A stretch of DNA of 64,000 nucleotides from Ruegeria_C sp040830705 (GTDB taxonomy: Bacteria; Pseudomonadota; Alphaproteobacteria; Rhodobacterales; Rhodobacteraceae), in assembly GCA_040830705.1 (NCBI GenBank), contig JBFOME010000010.1, forward strand, positions 62,001 to 126,000, written 5' to 3'. The notes under the pieces were generated by a model. The model did not search any database. It was not told where the DNA came from and saw nothing but the letters and a program-made list of their open reading frames with translations. Of this stretch, positions 41,219 to 49,876 are shown in pieces (positions within the stretch are counted from its first letter, which is position 1; the number at the start of each line of letters is the position of its first letter). The position numbers and the translations under genes were made by a program.

Positions 41219-41599
41219 CTAACTGTCCACCGGACGCGGGCGGCCCTCCTCGTCGATGGCGACGAAAGTGAACACTGCCTCGGTCACCTTCTGACGCGCA
41301 CCCGCACGATCCCTGAGTACCCATGCCTCAAGCCCGATCGCCATCGAAGTGCGCCCCACCCGTTGCAAGTGGCTGTAGACGCACAAGACATCGCCCACCC
41401 GTACCGGGCGGATGAATTTCATCGCATCAACGGCCACCGTTGCAACCCGGCCCTGCGCCCGCGCCCCGGCGGTGATTCCTGCTGCCATATCCATCTGGCT
41501 CAGCACCCAACCGCCAAAGATGTCGCCGTTGTTGTTCACATCCTTGGGCATCGCCAGAGTGCGCAGGGTCAATTCGCCTTTTGGTGTGTTGTCATCCAT
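41219..41599 (-). CDS. acyl-CoA thioesterase (YciA-like hotdog fold)
   Basis: A 126-residue hotdog-fold protein of the YciA/acyl-CoA hydrolase group, which cleaves acyl-CoAs to free acids. It opens LTLRTLAMPKDVNNNGDIFGGWVLSQMD, where Asn/Asp and the Gly-Gly turn belong to the active site. The long central helix continues to GITAGARA, and the strands VDAMKFIRPVRVGDVLCVYS complete the fold. Short-chain specificity is a family guess. It precedes irr and the fab genes, with a phytanoyl-CoA-dioxygenase-like gene between; a general role in acyl-CoA turnover is likely. Confidence 0.9.
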   Translation of the reverse strand: MDDNTPKGELTLRTLAMPKDVNNNGDIFGGWVLSQMDMAAGITAGARAQGRVATVAVDAMKFIRPVRVGDVLCVYSHLQRVGRTSMAIGLEAWVLRDRAGARQKVTEAVFTFVAIDEEGRPRPVDS

Positions 41600-41688
41600 A
41601 TTCGCGTCTCCGGTCTGTTTCTGGCGAGCTTGGGTGAGAATCCGATATCAGGTTCCCCCGGCGGGGTCGACCGGATCAGGCGCTCGCT

Positions 41689-42486
41689 TCAGCGCTCAAA
41701 GAGGACCGGAAACCAATCCTCGCGCAGTCGCTCGCCTGCCTGCATCCCGTGCCCGGGAAAGGGTGGCGAGGTCGGCCCCGGGCGTTCGACATAGCGTGCG
41801 TCGTCGCCCACCAACCGCAGTGAAAACGCGCGGCGTCGGCTGGCGCTGGTGTTGCCCCGCGCACCATGCAGCGTGCGGAAATTGAAGGCGACCGCATCGC
41901 CCGGCTCCATCGCAAACTCGGCCACCGGCATCCCATCAGCATCGGGGTCGGGCACCGGCAGATACTGCCCTTCGTCGGGGAAATACCCCTCCTGCGTGAC
42001 CCAGCGGGTCGGCAGCACCTCTTTTTCCCAGCTATGTGAGCCGATCACGCAGCGCAGCGTTGCCTCGTCCACCGGGTCGAGCGGCGCCCAGAAGCTGACC
42101 GTCTGCTGGCCATGCACAAAGTAGTATGGCCCGTCCTGATGCCAGGGGGTTACCATCGAGGTTCCGGGTTCCTTGACCAGCACATGATCGTGAAACATCT
42201 GCACCCGGGTCGATCGCATCAGATCGGCGGCCACTTCGGCCGCAGGAGAGGTCTCGATCACCTCCCGGAACGGTGCGATCCGGGTCCAGTTGCAGTAATC
42301 GTCAAAGAACCGCCCGGTCTCGCCCGCCTTCTCGTTCTCCGAGGCATACGGCCCTGGCGCCTCCATATTGGCCGCGACGCCCGCGCGCAGCTGATCGACA
42401 TAGCCATCAAACAGACCACGGATCACCACCACACCATCGTGCTGATAGGTGTCGATGTCGGATTGGGTCAGAAGCGGATGGGTCAT
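41689..42486 (-). CDS. phytanoyl-CoA dioxygenase family protein
   Basis: A 265-residue Fe(II)/2-oxoglutarate-dependent dioxygenase of the PhyH group. The metal triad is visible: WHQDGPYYF supplies the first His and Asp of the HxD motif, and FNFRTLHGARGNTSASRR supplies the distal His and the 2-oxoglutarate-binding Arg. A V-V-I-R-G-L-F opening is typical. Relatives hydroxylate diverse substrates (phytanoyl-CoA, ectoine, phosphonates), so specificity is open. It is on the same strand as irr, 77 bases downstream, and may be co-regulated. Confidence 0.9.
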   Translation of the reverse strand: MTHPLLTQSDIDTYQHDGVVVIRGLFDGYVDQLRAGVAANMEAPGPYASENEKAGETGRFFDDYCNWTRIAPFREVIETSPAAEVAADLMRSTRVQMFHDHVLVKEPGTSMVTPWHQDGPYYFVHGQQTVSFWAPLDPVDEATLRCVIGSHSWEKEVLPTRWVTQEGYFPDEGQYLPVPDPDADGMPVAEFAMEPGDAVAFNFRTLHGARGNTSASRRRAFSLRLVGDDARYVERPGPTSPPFPGHGMQAGERLREDWFPVLFER

Positions 42487-42563
42487 GGATCACCTGTTGC
42501 TGGTCATGCTGCGACCCTGCCGCCAACGGCGGGGGAACTCAATACAGCATCAGCAAGGCAGGA

Positions 42564-42986
42564 TCAGGAGGATTTGCGGCGCAGCCGGATCACTACATCG
42601 ACCGAGGCGATCTCGGCCCCCGCAGGCGCATCCGGCAATTGCTGTATCACAAGTTGCTCTGAGGGAGCGTCCGACAGACGGCTTTCATCTTCCCAGAAGA
42701 AATGCGGATGATCATGGGTGTTGGTATCGAAATAGCTTTTCGACCCGTCCACCGTGATTTCCTGCAACACACCCGCCTCGCAAAAGGCGCGCAATGTGTT
42801 GTAGACCGTGGCCAGCGACACCGACGATCCCGCATCCTTGGAGGATTCGAACAGGCTTTCGGCTGTGACATGGCGATGGTTCCCATCGCCCACCAGCAAC
42901 TCGGCCAGCGCCACGCGCTGCCGCGTGGGCCGCAACCCGGCACTTACGAGCCAATTGGTGGCTATCTCTTGGCTATCTGGCTTCAT
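42564..42986 (-). CDS. irr: iron-responsive regulator Irr (Fur family)
   Basis: A 140-residue Fur-family regulator of the Irr type. It has LVSAGLRPTRQRVALAELL, the HTH segment HVTAESLFES, the SLATVYNTLRAFCEAGVL recognition block and the dimer/metal core FDTNTHDHPHFF. Irr is a haem-responsive regulator of iron and haem genes in alphaproteobacteria and is degraded or inactivated when haem is available. Its divergent placement beside fabA-fabB-fabI is a recurrent arrangement in Rhodobacterales. The sequence lacks an obvious N-terminal haem-regulatory Cys-Pro motif. A 6-1-6 inverted repeat lies in the divergent gap. Confidence 0.88.
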   Translation of the reverse strand: MKPDSQEIATNWLVSAGLRPTRQRVALAELLVGDGNHRHVTAESLFESSKDAGSSVSLATVYNTLRAFCEAGVLQEITVDGSKSYFDTNTHDHPHFFWEDESRLSDAPSEQLVIQQLPDAPAGAEIASVDVVIRLRRKSS

Positions 42987-43044
42987 GATCGCTTACCTGA
43001 ACACAGTCGATGTAATATATAGGGCTCTGCGGGGTAAAGTTTCA

Positions 43045-43057
43045 AATGAAATTCATT
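43045..43057 (+). promoter_or_regulatory. 6-1-6 inverted repeat in irr / fabA gap
   Basis: AATGAA-A-TTCATT (43045-43057) is a perfect inverted repeat of the Fur/Irr 6-1-6 type, in the 187-base divergent gap 59 bases before the irr start and about 117 bases before fabA. It resembles a short Fur box or iron-control element. Binding by Irr or a Fur homologue is inferred. Confidence 0.4.
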
Positions 43058-43173
43058 CGCAACGCCTTGCAGACCGGAATCACGCAGTTGCGCCGCTCTT
43101 GCAGGAGGGCGCGCGCCGGTGTTAGACGGGGCCAGATAGAACGCATGAGACCAATTGCAGGAGACGCCGACGC

Positions 43174-43683
43174 ATGGCCCAATACCCGAGCAGCTTTGAC
43201 AAGGAAGACCTGCTGAAATGCGCCCGCGGCGAGCTGTTCGGCCCCGGCAATGCGCAACTGCCCGAACCGCCGATGCTGATGATGGACCGGATCACCGAAG
43301 TGTCCGCCGATGGCGGCGAGTTCGGCAAGGGCCATGTGGTGGCCGAGTTCGATATTAAGCCCGACCTTTGGTTCTTCACCTGCCATTTCCCCGGCAACCC
43401 GATCATGCCGGGCTGTCTGGGCTTGGACGGTCTGTGGCAGCTGACCGGCTTCAACCTGGGCTGGCGCGGGATGCTGGGCAAAGGCATGGCTATGGGCGTG
43501 GGCGAGGTCAAGCTCAAGGGGATGGTGAAACCCGACCGCAAGATGCTTACCTACTATGTCGATTTCACGCGGATCATCGACCGCAAGCTCAAGCTGGGCG
43601 TGGCCAATGGCCGTGTGCTGGCAGACGGGGAAGAGATTTACCTTGTGAAAGACATGAAAGTGGGTTTGGCCACTGACGGCTGA
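43174..43683 (+). CDS. fabA: 3-hydroxydecanoyl-ACP dehydratase/isomerase
   Basis: FabA dehydrates 3-hydroxydecanoyl-ACP and isomerises the trans-2 to the cis-3 double bond, the branch point to unsaturated fatty acids. The 169-residue protein has the hotdog fold with the catalytic TCHFPGNPIMPG (His71) and CLGLDGLWQ (Asp85) motifs. It opens SSFDKEDLLKCARGELF, as is typical of the family. GGAGA precedes the ATG. It is followed 30 bases later by fabB and then fabI, one operon divergent from irr. Confidence 0.97.
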   Translation: MAQYPSSFDKEDLLKCARGELFGPGNAQLPEPPMLMMDRITEVSADGGEFGKGHVVAEFDIKPDLWFFTCHFPGNPIMPGCLGLDGLWQLTGFNLGWRGMLGKGMAMGVGEVKLKGMVKPDRKMLTYYVDFTRIIDRKLKLGVANGRVLADGEEIYLVKDMKVGLATDG

Positions 43684-43712
43684 CCCGCGCCAGAATTCTA
43701 AGGAGAACGCTT

Positions 43713-44942
43713 ATGCGTCGCGTCGTCGTCACCGGTCTGGGGATCGTCTCATCGATCGGCAACAATGCTGAAGAGGTTCTGGCCTCGCTCAAGGAAGGGC
43801 GATCCGGGATCACGGCCAATGCCGAAATGGCCGAATACGGGTTCCGCAGCCAGATCGCGGGCGCGCTGGATATCGACGTCAAGGAACATGTCGACAAGCG
43901 TACGCTGCGTTTCATGGGGCCGGGTGCCGCTTATGCCCATATCGCCATGGGACAGGCCATTGCGGATGCCGGGCTGGAAGAAAGCGATGTGGTCAACCCG
44001 CGCACCGGTCTGGTCGCAGGCTCTGGCGGGCCATCGACCAGCGCGATGCTGAGCGCGCATCAGACTGTTCTGAAATCGGGTGCCACCAAGCGGATCGGGC
44101 CCTTTGCAGTGCCCAAATGCATGTGTTCGACCATCAGCGCCAACCTCAGCACCGCCTACAAGATCAAAGGCATCAACTATTCCATCACCTCGGCCTGCTC
44201 GACCTCGCTGCATTGCATCGGCAATGCAGCCGAACAGATCATGCTGGGCAAGCAGGACGTGATGTTCGCGGGCGGAGGTGAAGAGTTGGACTGGACGCTT
44301 TCCTGTCTTTTCGACGCGATGGGCGCGATGTCATCGAAGTTCAACGACACGCCAGACAAGGCCTCGCGCGCATTTGACGCCAACCGCGACGGGTTCGTGA
44401 TCTCTGGCGGCGGCGGTATCGTCGTGCTGGAAGAGCTTGAGCATGCCAAGGCGCGCGGCGCCAAGATCTATGCCGAGGTCACCGGCTATGCCGCCACCTC
44501 TGACGGCCACGACATGGTTGCCCCGTCGGGCGAAGGCGGTGCGCGAGCAATGGAACTGGCGCTTTCGACCCTTCCCGAAGGGCGCGAAGTGGGTTACATC
44601 AACGCCCATGGTACCTCGACCCCTGTGGGCGATGTGGGTGAAGTGGAGGCGGTACGCCGTGTTTTCGCAGGCCGCAAACAGCCGCTGATCAGCTCGACCA
44701 AATCCATGACCGGCCATGCGCAGGGCGCGGCAGGCGCGTTGGAGGCGATCTTTTCGCTGTTGATGCTGGAAAACGATTTCATCACCAGGTCGATCAATGT
44801 CGAAACGCTGGACCCTGAACTGAAGCCCGAGGAAATCGCCACCCAGACCGTGCTGAATGCCGGGCTGGACAGCGTGATGACCAACAGCTTCGGCTTTGGC
44901 GGAACCAACGGGTCGATGATCCTGTCGAAATACAACGGGTAA
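43713..44942 (+). CDS. fabB: 3-oxoacyl-ACP synthase I
   Basis: FabB elongates acyl-ACPs, including the cis-3-decenoyl product of FabA, by condensation with malonyl-ACP. The 409-residue protein has the ketosynthase catalytic set: Cys162 in TSACSTSLHC, His in NAHGTSTPVGD and His in KSMTGHAQGAAG. The C-terminus SFGFGGTNGS is typical. GGAGA precedes the ATG. It stands between fabA and fabI, forming the unsaturated-fatty-acid operon. Confidence 0.97.
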   Translation: MRRVVVTGLGIVSSIGNNAEEVLASLKEGRSGITANAEMAEYGFRSQIAGALDIDVKEHVDKRTLRFMGPGAAYAHIAMGQAIADAGLEESDVVNPRTGLVAGSGGPSTSAMLSAHQTVLKSGATKRIGPFAVPKCMCSTISANLSTAYKIKGINYSITSACSTSLHCIGNAAEQIMLGKQDVMFAGGGEELDWTLSCLFDAMGAMSSKFNDTPDKASRAFDANRDGFVISGGGGIVVLEELEHAKARGAKIYAEVTGYAATSDGHDMVAPSGEGGARAMELALSTLPEGREVGYINAHGTSTPVGDVGEVEAVRRVFAGRKQPLISSTKSMTGHAQGAAGALEAIFSLLMLENDFITRSINVETLDPELKPEEIATQTVLNAGLDSVMTNSFGFGGTNGSMILSKYNG

Positions 44943-44945
44943 CAG

Positions 44946-45740
44946 ATGATGTCGCAATTAATGCAAGGAAAACGGGGCCTCGTCATGGGCGTGGCCAATG
45001 ACCGGTCCATCGCTTGGGGCATCTCGAAGGCGATGCACGAGGCCGGGGCCGAACTGGCCTTCACCTATCAGGGCGAGGCGTTCGGCAAGCGGCTGGAACC
45101 GCTGGCACAAAGCGTCGGATCGGATTTCATGGTCGATGTGGACGTGACCGATGATGCCTCCCTGGATGCCGCATTCGAGCAACTTGCGGCGCGCTGGCCG
45201 ACCATCGACTTTCTGATCCATGCCATCGCCTATTCCGACAAGTCCGAACTGACGGGCCGGTTCCTGGATACGACGCGGGCGAATTTCAAGAACTCGATGG
45301 ATATCTCGGCCTATTCGCTGATCGAAGTGTCCCGCCGCGCCTATCCGCTGATGAAGGAAAATGGCGGTACCATCCTGACACTGACCTATCAGGGTTCGAA
45401 CCGGGTTGTTCCCAATTACAACGTCATGGGTGTGGCCAAAGCGGCGCTGGAATCGGCGACGCGCTATCTGGCCAATGATCTCGGCCCTGACGGCATCCGC
45501 GTCAACGCCATCTCGCCCGGCCCGATGAAGACGCTGGCAGGCGCGGCCATCGGCGGCGCGCGGAAGACGCTGAAATTCTGCGACCAGAACGCGCCCCTTC
45601 GCAGCAATGCCACGCTGGAGGCGGTTGGCGGCACGGCGGTCTATCTGGCCTCGGATGCAGGCGCCTACACGTCGGGCGAGGTGATCCGCGTTGATGGCGG
45701 GTTCCATGTGCTGGGCATGCCACAGCCGGAAGCGATGTAA
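44946..45740 (+). CDS. fabI: enoyl-ACP reductase (NADH)
   Basis: FabI completes each fatty-acid elongation cycle by reducing trans-2-enoyl-ACP. The 264-residue SDR-type protein opens GKRGLVMGVANDRSIAWGI, the typical FabI cofactor loop. It has AYSDKSELTGRF and the catalytic Tyr-x6-Lys in YNVMGVAKAALES. It begins three bases after fabB; two ATGs at 44946 and 44949 overlap, so the exact first codon is uncertain. A strong terminator follows 37 bases later. Confidence 0.96.
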   Translation: MMSQLMQGKRGLVMGVANDRSIAWGISKAMHEAGAELAFTYQGEAFGKRLEPLAQSVGSDFMVDVDVTDDASLDAAFEQLAARWPTIDFLIHAIAYSDKSELTGRFLDTTRANFKNSMDISAYSLIEVSRRAYPLMKENGGTILTLTYQGSNRVVPNYNVMGVAKAALESATRYLANDLGPDGIRVNAISPGPMKTLAGAAIGGARKTLKFCDQNAPLRSNATLEAVGGTAVYLASDAGAYTSGEVIRVDGGFHVLGMPQPEAM

Positions 45741-45777
45741 ACATCGTTTCCGTTGATTCAACAAAGCGGCAAAAACC

Positions 45778-45807
45778 ACGGCATCGTCACCGCGATGCCG
45801 TTTTTTT
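45778..45807 (+). terminator. Rho-independent terminator of fabABI
   Basis: A perfect 9-bp stem ACGGCATCG / CGATGCCGT (45778-45786 / 45793-45801) with a 6-base loop runs directly into a T-tract. It closes the irr-divergent fabA-fabB-fabI operon. Confidence 0.92.
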
Positions 45808-45834
45808 GTCGCAAGTGTAAATCACCCTGATCCC

Positions 45835-46104
45835 ATGACCGCTCTCGACTTCACCAAACCCGCGCCCTCACACGCGCCCTCGCTGCTCAGCAGATTGCTG
45901 CGCACCATCCGCCTCGCCACCTATGGCGCAGGCGGAGCGGTGGCGTTGATCCTTGTCATTTCCGTGGTTCAGTCCGACATGTCGCAAATCGCGCAATATC
46001 CGGCCTCGACCCAATCGGTAGAAGCTAGCGATCACAGCTCGCGGCTGGCCGTGGTGATCGACATGACGGGCGGTTTCTTTGGCTATGGCAACGGCGCCGA
46101 CTAA
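45835..46104 (+). CDS. small single-pass membrane protein, unknown function
   Basis: An 89-residue protein with one transmembrane helix (about residues 27-46, TYGAGGAVALILVISVVQSD), a basic segment before it (RLLRTIR) and a short polar tail with a Gly-rich end (GGFFGYGNGAD). No domain is recognised and the ribosome-binding site is weak. It lies between the fabI terminator and a dehalogenase-like gene. The topology by charge suggests an inside N-terminus. Confidence 0.55.
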   Translation: MTALDFTKPAPSHAPSLLSRLLRTIRLATYGAGGAVALILVISVVQSDMSQIAQYPASTQSVEASDHSSRLAVVIDMTGGFFGYGNGAD

Positions 46105-46182
46105 GGCACGAAGCCAGGCAAGCTCACATCTTTAACCGGTTGAAAACCTGTGCCACTGTGCCCCGAAAGGGGAGGCAGCATC

Positions 46183-46869
46183 TTGGCGATCACAACCTGC
46201 GTTTTCGACGCCTACGGGACTTTGTTCGATGTGGCCGCTGCCGCACGACAGGCAGCGGCAGAACCTGAATTTCCAACACTGGCGGACAAATGGGCTGATG
46301 TGGCCAACCATTGGCGGTTGAAACAGCTGCAATATACGTGGCTGCGCGCCATCACCGATGCCCATACCGATTTCTGGACCGTCACGCAGCAAGGCCTCGA
46401 CTGGGCGTTGGAGGCGTGCGGGCTGGACGGCAACCCCGCCCTGCGCCAGCGGCTGCTGGATCTTTATTGGGAGTTGCAGGCCTATCCGGAAGTGCCCGCC
46501 ATGCTGGCGGCGTTGAAGTCCGCCGGTCTGCAAACCGCGATCCTGTCCAACGGCTCACCGGAAATGCTGGACGGCGCGGTGCAATCGGCGGGGATCGGCG
46601 ACCTGCTGGATGATGTGCTCTCGGTAGAAAGCGTCGGCATCTTCAAGCCTGACGCAAAGGTCTATGATCTTGTGCAGGGCCGGTTCGGCGGCGCGCGGGA
46701 CGCGGTGCTGTTTGTCAGCTCCAACGGTTGGGACGCCGCCGGGGCCAGCGGCTATGGCTTTGTCACCGCTTGGGTGAACCGCGCGGGCGAGCCCGTTGAC
46801 CGCCTGCCCTGGCGGCCTGCGCATATCTTGTCCGACCTGACTTCTATACCCGAACTCGCGAGGGCCTGA
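46183..46869 (+). CDS. haloacid dehalogenase type II (HAD superfamily)
   Basis: A 228-residue HAD hydrolase matching L-2-haloacid dehalogenases. The nucleophile is in VFDAYGTLFDV (Asp8 with the TTG start), followed by the cap helices, motif II ILSNGSPEML, the Lys of FKPDAKVYDL and motif IV FVSSNGWDAAGASG. The family hydrolyses carbon-halogen bonds of 2-haloacids. The start is TTG at 46183, with GGGGAGG six bases upstream; an in-frame ATG-free leader precedes it. It shares one base with the hydrolase start (TGATG) and begins a six-gene coupled operon. Confidence 0.85.
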   Translation: MAITTCVFDAYGTLFDVAAAARQAAAEPEFPTLADKWADVANHWRLKQLQYTWLRAITDAHTDFWTVTQQGLDWALEACGLDGNPALRQRLLDLYWELQAYPEVPAMLAALKSAGLQTAILSNGSPEMLDGAVQSAGIGDLLDDVLSVESVGIFKPDAKVYDLVQGRFGGARDAVLFVSSNGWDAAGASGYGFVTAWVNRAGEPVDRLPWRPAHILSDLTSIPELARA

Positions 46870-47696
46870 TGCCGCATTTCACCACCACTGACGGGCTAAG
46901 CCTGCACTTCACCGATGACGGCGCGGGCATACCGCTGCTGTGCCTGCCGGGCCTCACCCGCAATGGCGATGATTTCAATTTCGTGAAACCGCATCTGGGG
47001 CATCTGCGCCTGCTGACGCTGGATTTTCGTGGTCGCGGCGGGTCGGACTACGATCCCACCTATGCCAACTACAATATCGGTCGCGAGGCGCAGGATGTGA
47101 TCGAACTGCTTGACCATTTAGGCTTGGACAAGGTGGCGCTGCTGGGAACGTCGCGCGGTGGTCTGGTGTCGATGGTGCTGGCCGCAACCCACCCTGATCG
47201 TTTGGCCGCCGTCATCCTGAACGATATCGGCCCCGAGATTGCCCCTAGCGGGTTAGAACGGATCATGGGCTATGTCGGCATGCCCCCAAACTCCAAAACG
47301 CTTGATCAGGCCGCGGTAGGGCTGAAAAAGTTCATGGACCCCGAATTTCCCGGCGTCCCGCTGGAACGCTGGCGCGCGCAGGCCGAATTCCAGTATGACG
47401 AGACCCAAGAGGGACTGGTCCTTCGCTATGACGCAAAGCTGCGCGATGCGCTGCTCGAACAGGCGCAGGCCGGACCAGCACCCGACCTCTGGCCCTTGTT
47501 CGAGGCGCTGAAACCCATCCCGACCGGGGTGATACGCGGGGCGAATTCGGACCTCTTCACCAGTGAAACGCTACAGAAGATGCAGGACAGCTATCCAGGC
47601 CTTGTCTCAGCCGAAGTGCCCGATCGCGGCCACGTGCCGTTTCTGGACGAAGCGGGAGCACTCGACATTATTCATCAGGTGGTGGACCAGATATGA
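46869..47696 (+). CDS. alpha/beta hydrolase
   Basis: A 275-residue alpha/beta-hydrolase-fold protein. The oxyanion loop is near LCLPGLTRNGDD, the nucleophile elbow is GTSRGGL (Ser95) and the catalytic His is in VPDRGHVPFLDE. A cap region spans about residues 125-200. Substrate unknown: esters or lactones are plausible. Translation is coupled to the HAD gene upstream (one-base overlap) and to the dehydratase gene downstream (ATGA), so it belongs to one polycistronic unit. Confidence 0.88.
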   Translation: MPHFTTTDGLSLHFTDDGAGIPLLCLPGLTRNGDDFNFVKPHLGHLRLLTLDFRGRGGSDYDPTYANYNIGREAQDVIELLDHLGLDKVALLGTSRGGLVSMVLAATHPDRLAAVILNDIGPEIAPSGLERIMGYVGMPPNSKTLDQAAVGLKKFMDPEFPGVPLERWRAQAEFQYDETQEGLVLRYDAKLRDALLEQAQAGPAPDLWPLFEALKPIPTGVIRGANSDLFTSETLQKMQDSYPGLVSAEVPDRGHVPFLDEAGALDIIHQVVDQI

Positions 47697-48670
47697 CTGA
47701 TCTCAGCCTTGTCGAAGCTGCCGCAGACCGTCTGAAGGGCCATGCCCGTGAGACGCCGCTACTGTCGTCGCCCTTTCTGGATGAGCTCGCCGGGCGGCGG
47801 GTTCTGATCAAGCCGGAATGTCTGCAACATACAGGCAGCTTCAAGTTTCGCGGCGCTTGGTCGGCCATTTCCGCGCTGGATGCCGAGACGCTCACGCGCG
47901 GCGTGATCGCCTTTTCCTCGGGCAACCACGCGCAGGGCGTGGCCCATGCCGCGACGCTGCATGGCGTGCCCGCAACCATCGTGATGCCCTCGGACGCGCC
48001 GCGCATGAAGATCGACAACACCCGCGCTTTGGGCGGCGAAGTGGTGCTCTATGATCGCGAGCGTGAAAGCCGCGAAGAGATCGGCGCGGACCTGGCCGCA
48101 GCGCGCGGCCTGACCCTGATCAAGCCCTATGACGAGCCGCAGGTGATCGCTGGCCAGGGCACAGCCGGGCTGGAGATCGCGCGGCAGGCCAAGGCCGCAG
48201 GTGTGAGTGAAGCGGATGTGCTGGTCTGTTGCGGCGGTGGCGGGCTGACCTCGGGCATTGCGCTGGCGCTGGAGGGTCATGCGCCGGGCCTGCGCGCGCG
48301 CCCCTGCGAGCCGGAAGGCTTCGACGATATGCGCCGCTCGCTCGCCTCGGGCCGGATCGAACGCAACCCGCGCGAGGGCGGCAATATCTGCGACGCGATC
48401 CTGACGCCGCAGCCCGGCCAGATCACATTTCCGATCATCAAACGTCTCTGCGGGCCGGGTCTTGCTGTGTCCGAGGATGAGGCGCTACACGCCATGGCGC
48501 TGGCTTTTGCCCGTCTGAAACTGGTGCTGGAACCAGGCGGTGCCGTGGCACTCGCTGCGGCACTTCTGCGCCGGGGCGAGATCGAGGGTGAGGCGGTGAT
48601 CGTCGTGGCCTCGGGCGGCAATGTGGACGCCACACAGTTCCGCCACGCGCTTGAACGCTATGCGGAGTAG
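47693..48670 (+). CDS. threonine/serine dehydratase-like PLP enzyme
   Basis: A 325-residue fold-type II PLP enzyme of the threonine/serine dehydratase and serine racemase group. The Schiff-base Lys51 is in GSFKFRGAWSA, SSGNHAQGVA holds the cofactor phosphate, and GGGGLTSG forms the phosphate loop. It ends with a VVASGGNVD segment typical of the family. There is no ACT regulatory domain, which suggests a catabolic deaminase or racemase (serine, threonine or hydroxyaspartate) rather than the biosynthetic IlvA. In the HAD/hydrolase operon with four-base overlap upstream. Confidence 0.88.
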   Translation: MTDLSLVEAAADRLKGHARETPLLSSPFLDELAGRRVLIKPECLQHTGSFKFRGAWSAISALDAETLTRGVIAFSSGNHAQGVAHAATLHGVPATIVMPSDAPRMKIDNTRALGGEVVLYDRERESREEIGADLAAARGLTLIKPYDEPQVIAGQGTAGLEIARQAKAAGVSEADVLVCCGGGGLTSGIALALEGHAPGLRARPCEPEGFDDMRRSLASGRIERNPREGGNICDAILTPQPGQITFPIIKRLCGPGLAVSEDEALHAMALAFARLKLVLEPGGAVALAAALLRRGEIEGEAVIVVASGGNVDATQFRHALERYAE

Positions 48671-48673
48671 GAC

Positions 48674-49876
48674 ATGACCCGGTTCACCATCGCTTCTTTC
48701 AACGTCAAGAACCTGATTGGGGCGGATCAGGAATACTACCGCTTCCAGAGCTATACCGAAGAGGAACATGCGTGGAAGAAGGATTGGCTGGCCGATCAGT
48801 TGCTGACCATGGATGCCGATATCGTCGGCTTTCAGGAAATCTTTGATGACGAGACTCTGCGCGAGGTGATCGAAGAGACCGATGCGCGCGGTGCGGCAGC
48901 CAACGAGGCGACGGTGCCCGACGCCTCAAAGCGCTATCACCGCAAGGCGATTTTCCGCAAGCTGGCCTTTGACGGCTATGAACAGGCGATGCTGGCCTTT
49001 GCGCCAAACGTAAATGATGGCGAACCGGGCGCGCGACGGCCCGGTCTGGCGGTCCTGTCGCGCTATGGCTTTGCCGAAGACCCCGAGGTGATCCAGCTGC
49101 TCGACACGCCGGTGGAGATTCCGATGTCAGCACTGGGCGGTGGCGATGCGGGCCATTTCCGGTTGGAAAGGCTGTCGCGTCCGCTCCTCAAAGTGCGCAT
49201 TCCGGTCGGCGGGCAAACGATCACGGTTTTCAACTGCCATCTGAAATCCAAGCTGGGCGAATACCCGCGCCCCGACGGCGCTGATTTTGCACCGGAGGCG
49301 GTGCTGACCTCCTACGATCCGGTAGGCCGCGCCATGGGGTCGCTGCGCGCCGCCCTGCGGCGCATGGCCGAGGCCTGGGTGCTGCGGCGCGAGATCGTAG
49401 CGGCACTCGACGAGGGCCATCCGGTGATGGTGCTGGGCGATTTCAACGATGGCGAACATGCGGTCAGTTCCGAGATCATTGCCGGTGAGGTGCCGTTCAA
49501 GAACTATTCCTGGATGCTGCGCCATGACGCCAAACGCCCCAATCAGCGCTATACGCCCAAGGAAAACCGCGAGATCACCGAAGCGGTGGATCGGGTGCGC
49601 CTGCGTTCGGCGGAAAAGATGTTCATCCGCAAATCGCTGCGTGACATGGTTTATACCTCGGCCTTTGGCGGCGTTTACGAAAGCATCGACCAGATCTTCA
49701 TGTCGCGCCATTTCGACAGCAACTATGGCAAGGCAATCGGTGAGATGGAGTATTTCAGCGTCTTCAACGACCACCTGACTGATGGCAGCCATCCCGAAGC
49801 GCCATATAACAAACTGGCCTCGGATCACGGGCAGATCATGGCGCATGTCCGGCTGAACGAAGGGGACCCGGCGTGA
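48674..49876 (+). CDS. endonuclease/exonuclease/phosphatase family protein
   Basis: A 400-residue EEP-fold phosphoesterase. It opens FTIASFNVKNLIGADQEYYR, has GFQEIFDDETL with the catalytic Glu, VFNCHLKSKLGE and MVLGDFNDGEHA for metal and phosphate chemistry, and ends with SDHGQIMAHV, the SDH motif with the general His. The family includes DNase I-like nucleases, sphingomyelinases and inositol phosphatases; the long central insertion (about residues 220-300) is not diagnostic. Located three bases after the dehydratase stop. The role in this operon is unclear. Confidence 0.87.
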   Translation: MTRFTIASFNVKNLIGADQEYYRFQSYTEEEHAWKKDWLADQLLTMDADIVGFQEIFDDETLREVIEETDARGAAANEATVPDASKRYHRKAIFRKLAFDGYEQAMLAFAPNVNDGEPGARRPGLAVLSRYGFAEDPEVIQLLDTPVEIPMSALGGGDAGHFRLERLSRPLLKVRIPVGGQTITVFNCHLKSKLGEYPRPDGADFAPEAVLTSYDPVGRAMGSLRAALRRMAEAWVLRREIVAALDEGHPVMVLGDFNDGEHAVSSEIIAGEVPFKNYSWMLRHDAKRPNQRYTPKENREITEAVDRVRLRSAEKMFIRKSLRDMVYTSAFGGVYESIDQIFMSRHFDSNYGKAIGEMEYFSVFNDHLTDGSHPEAPYNKLASDHGQIMAHVRLNEGDPA

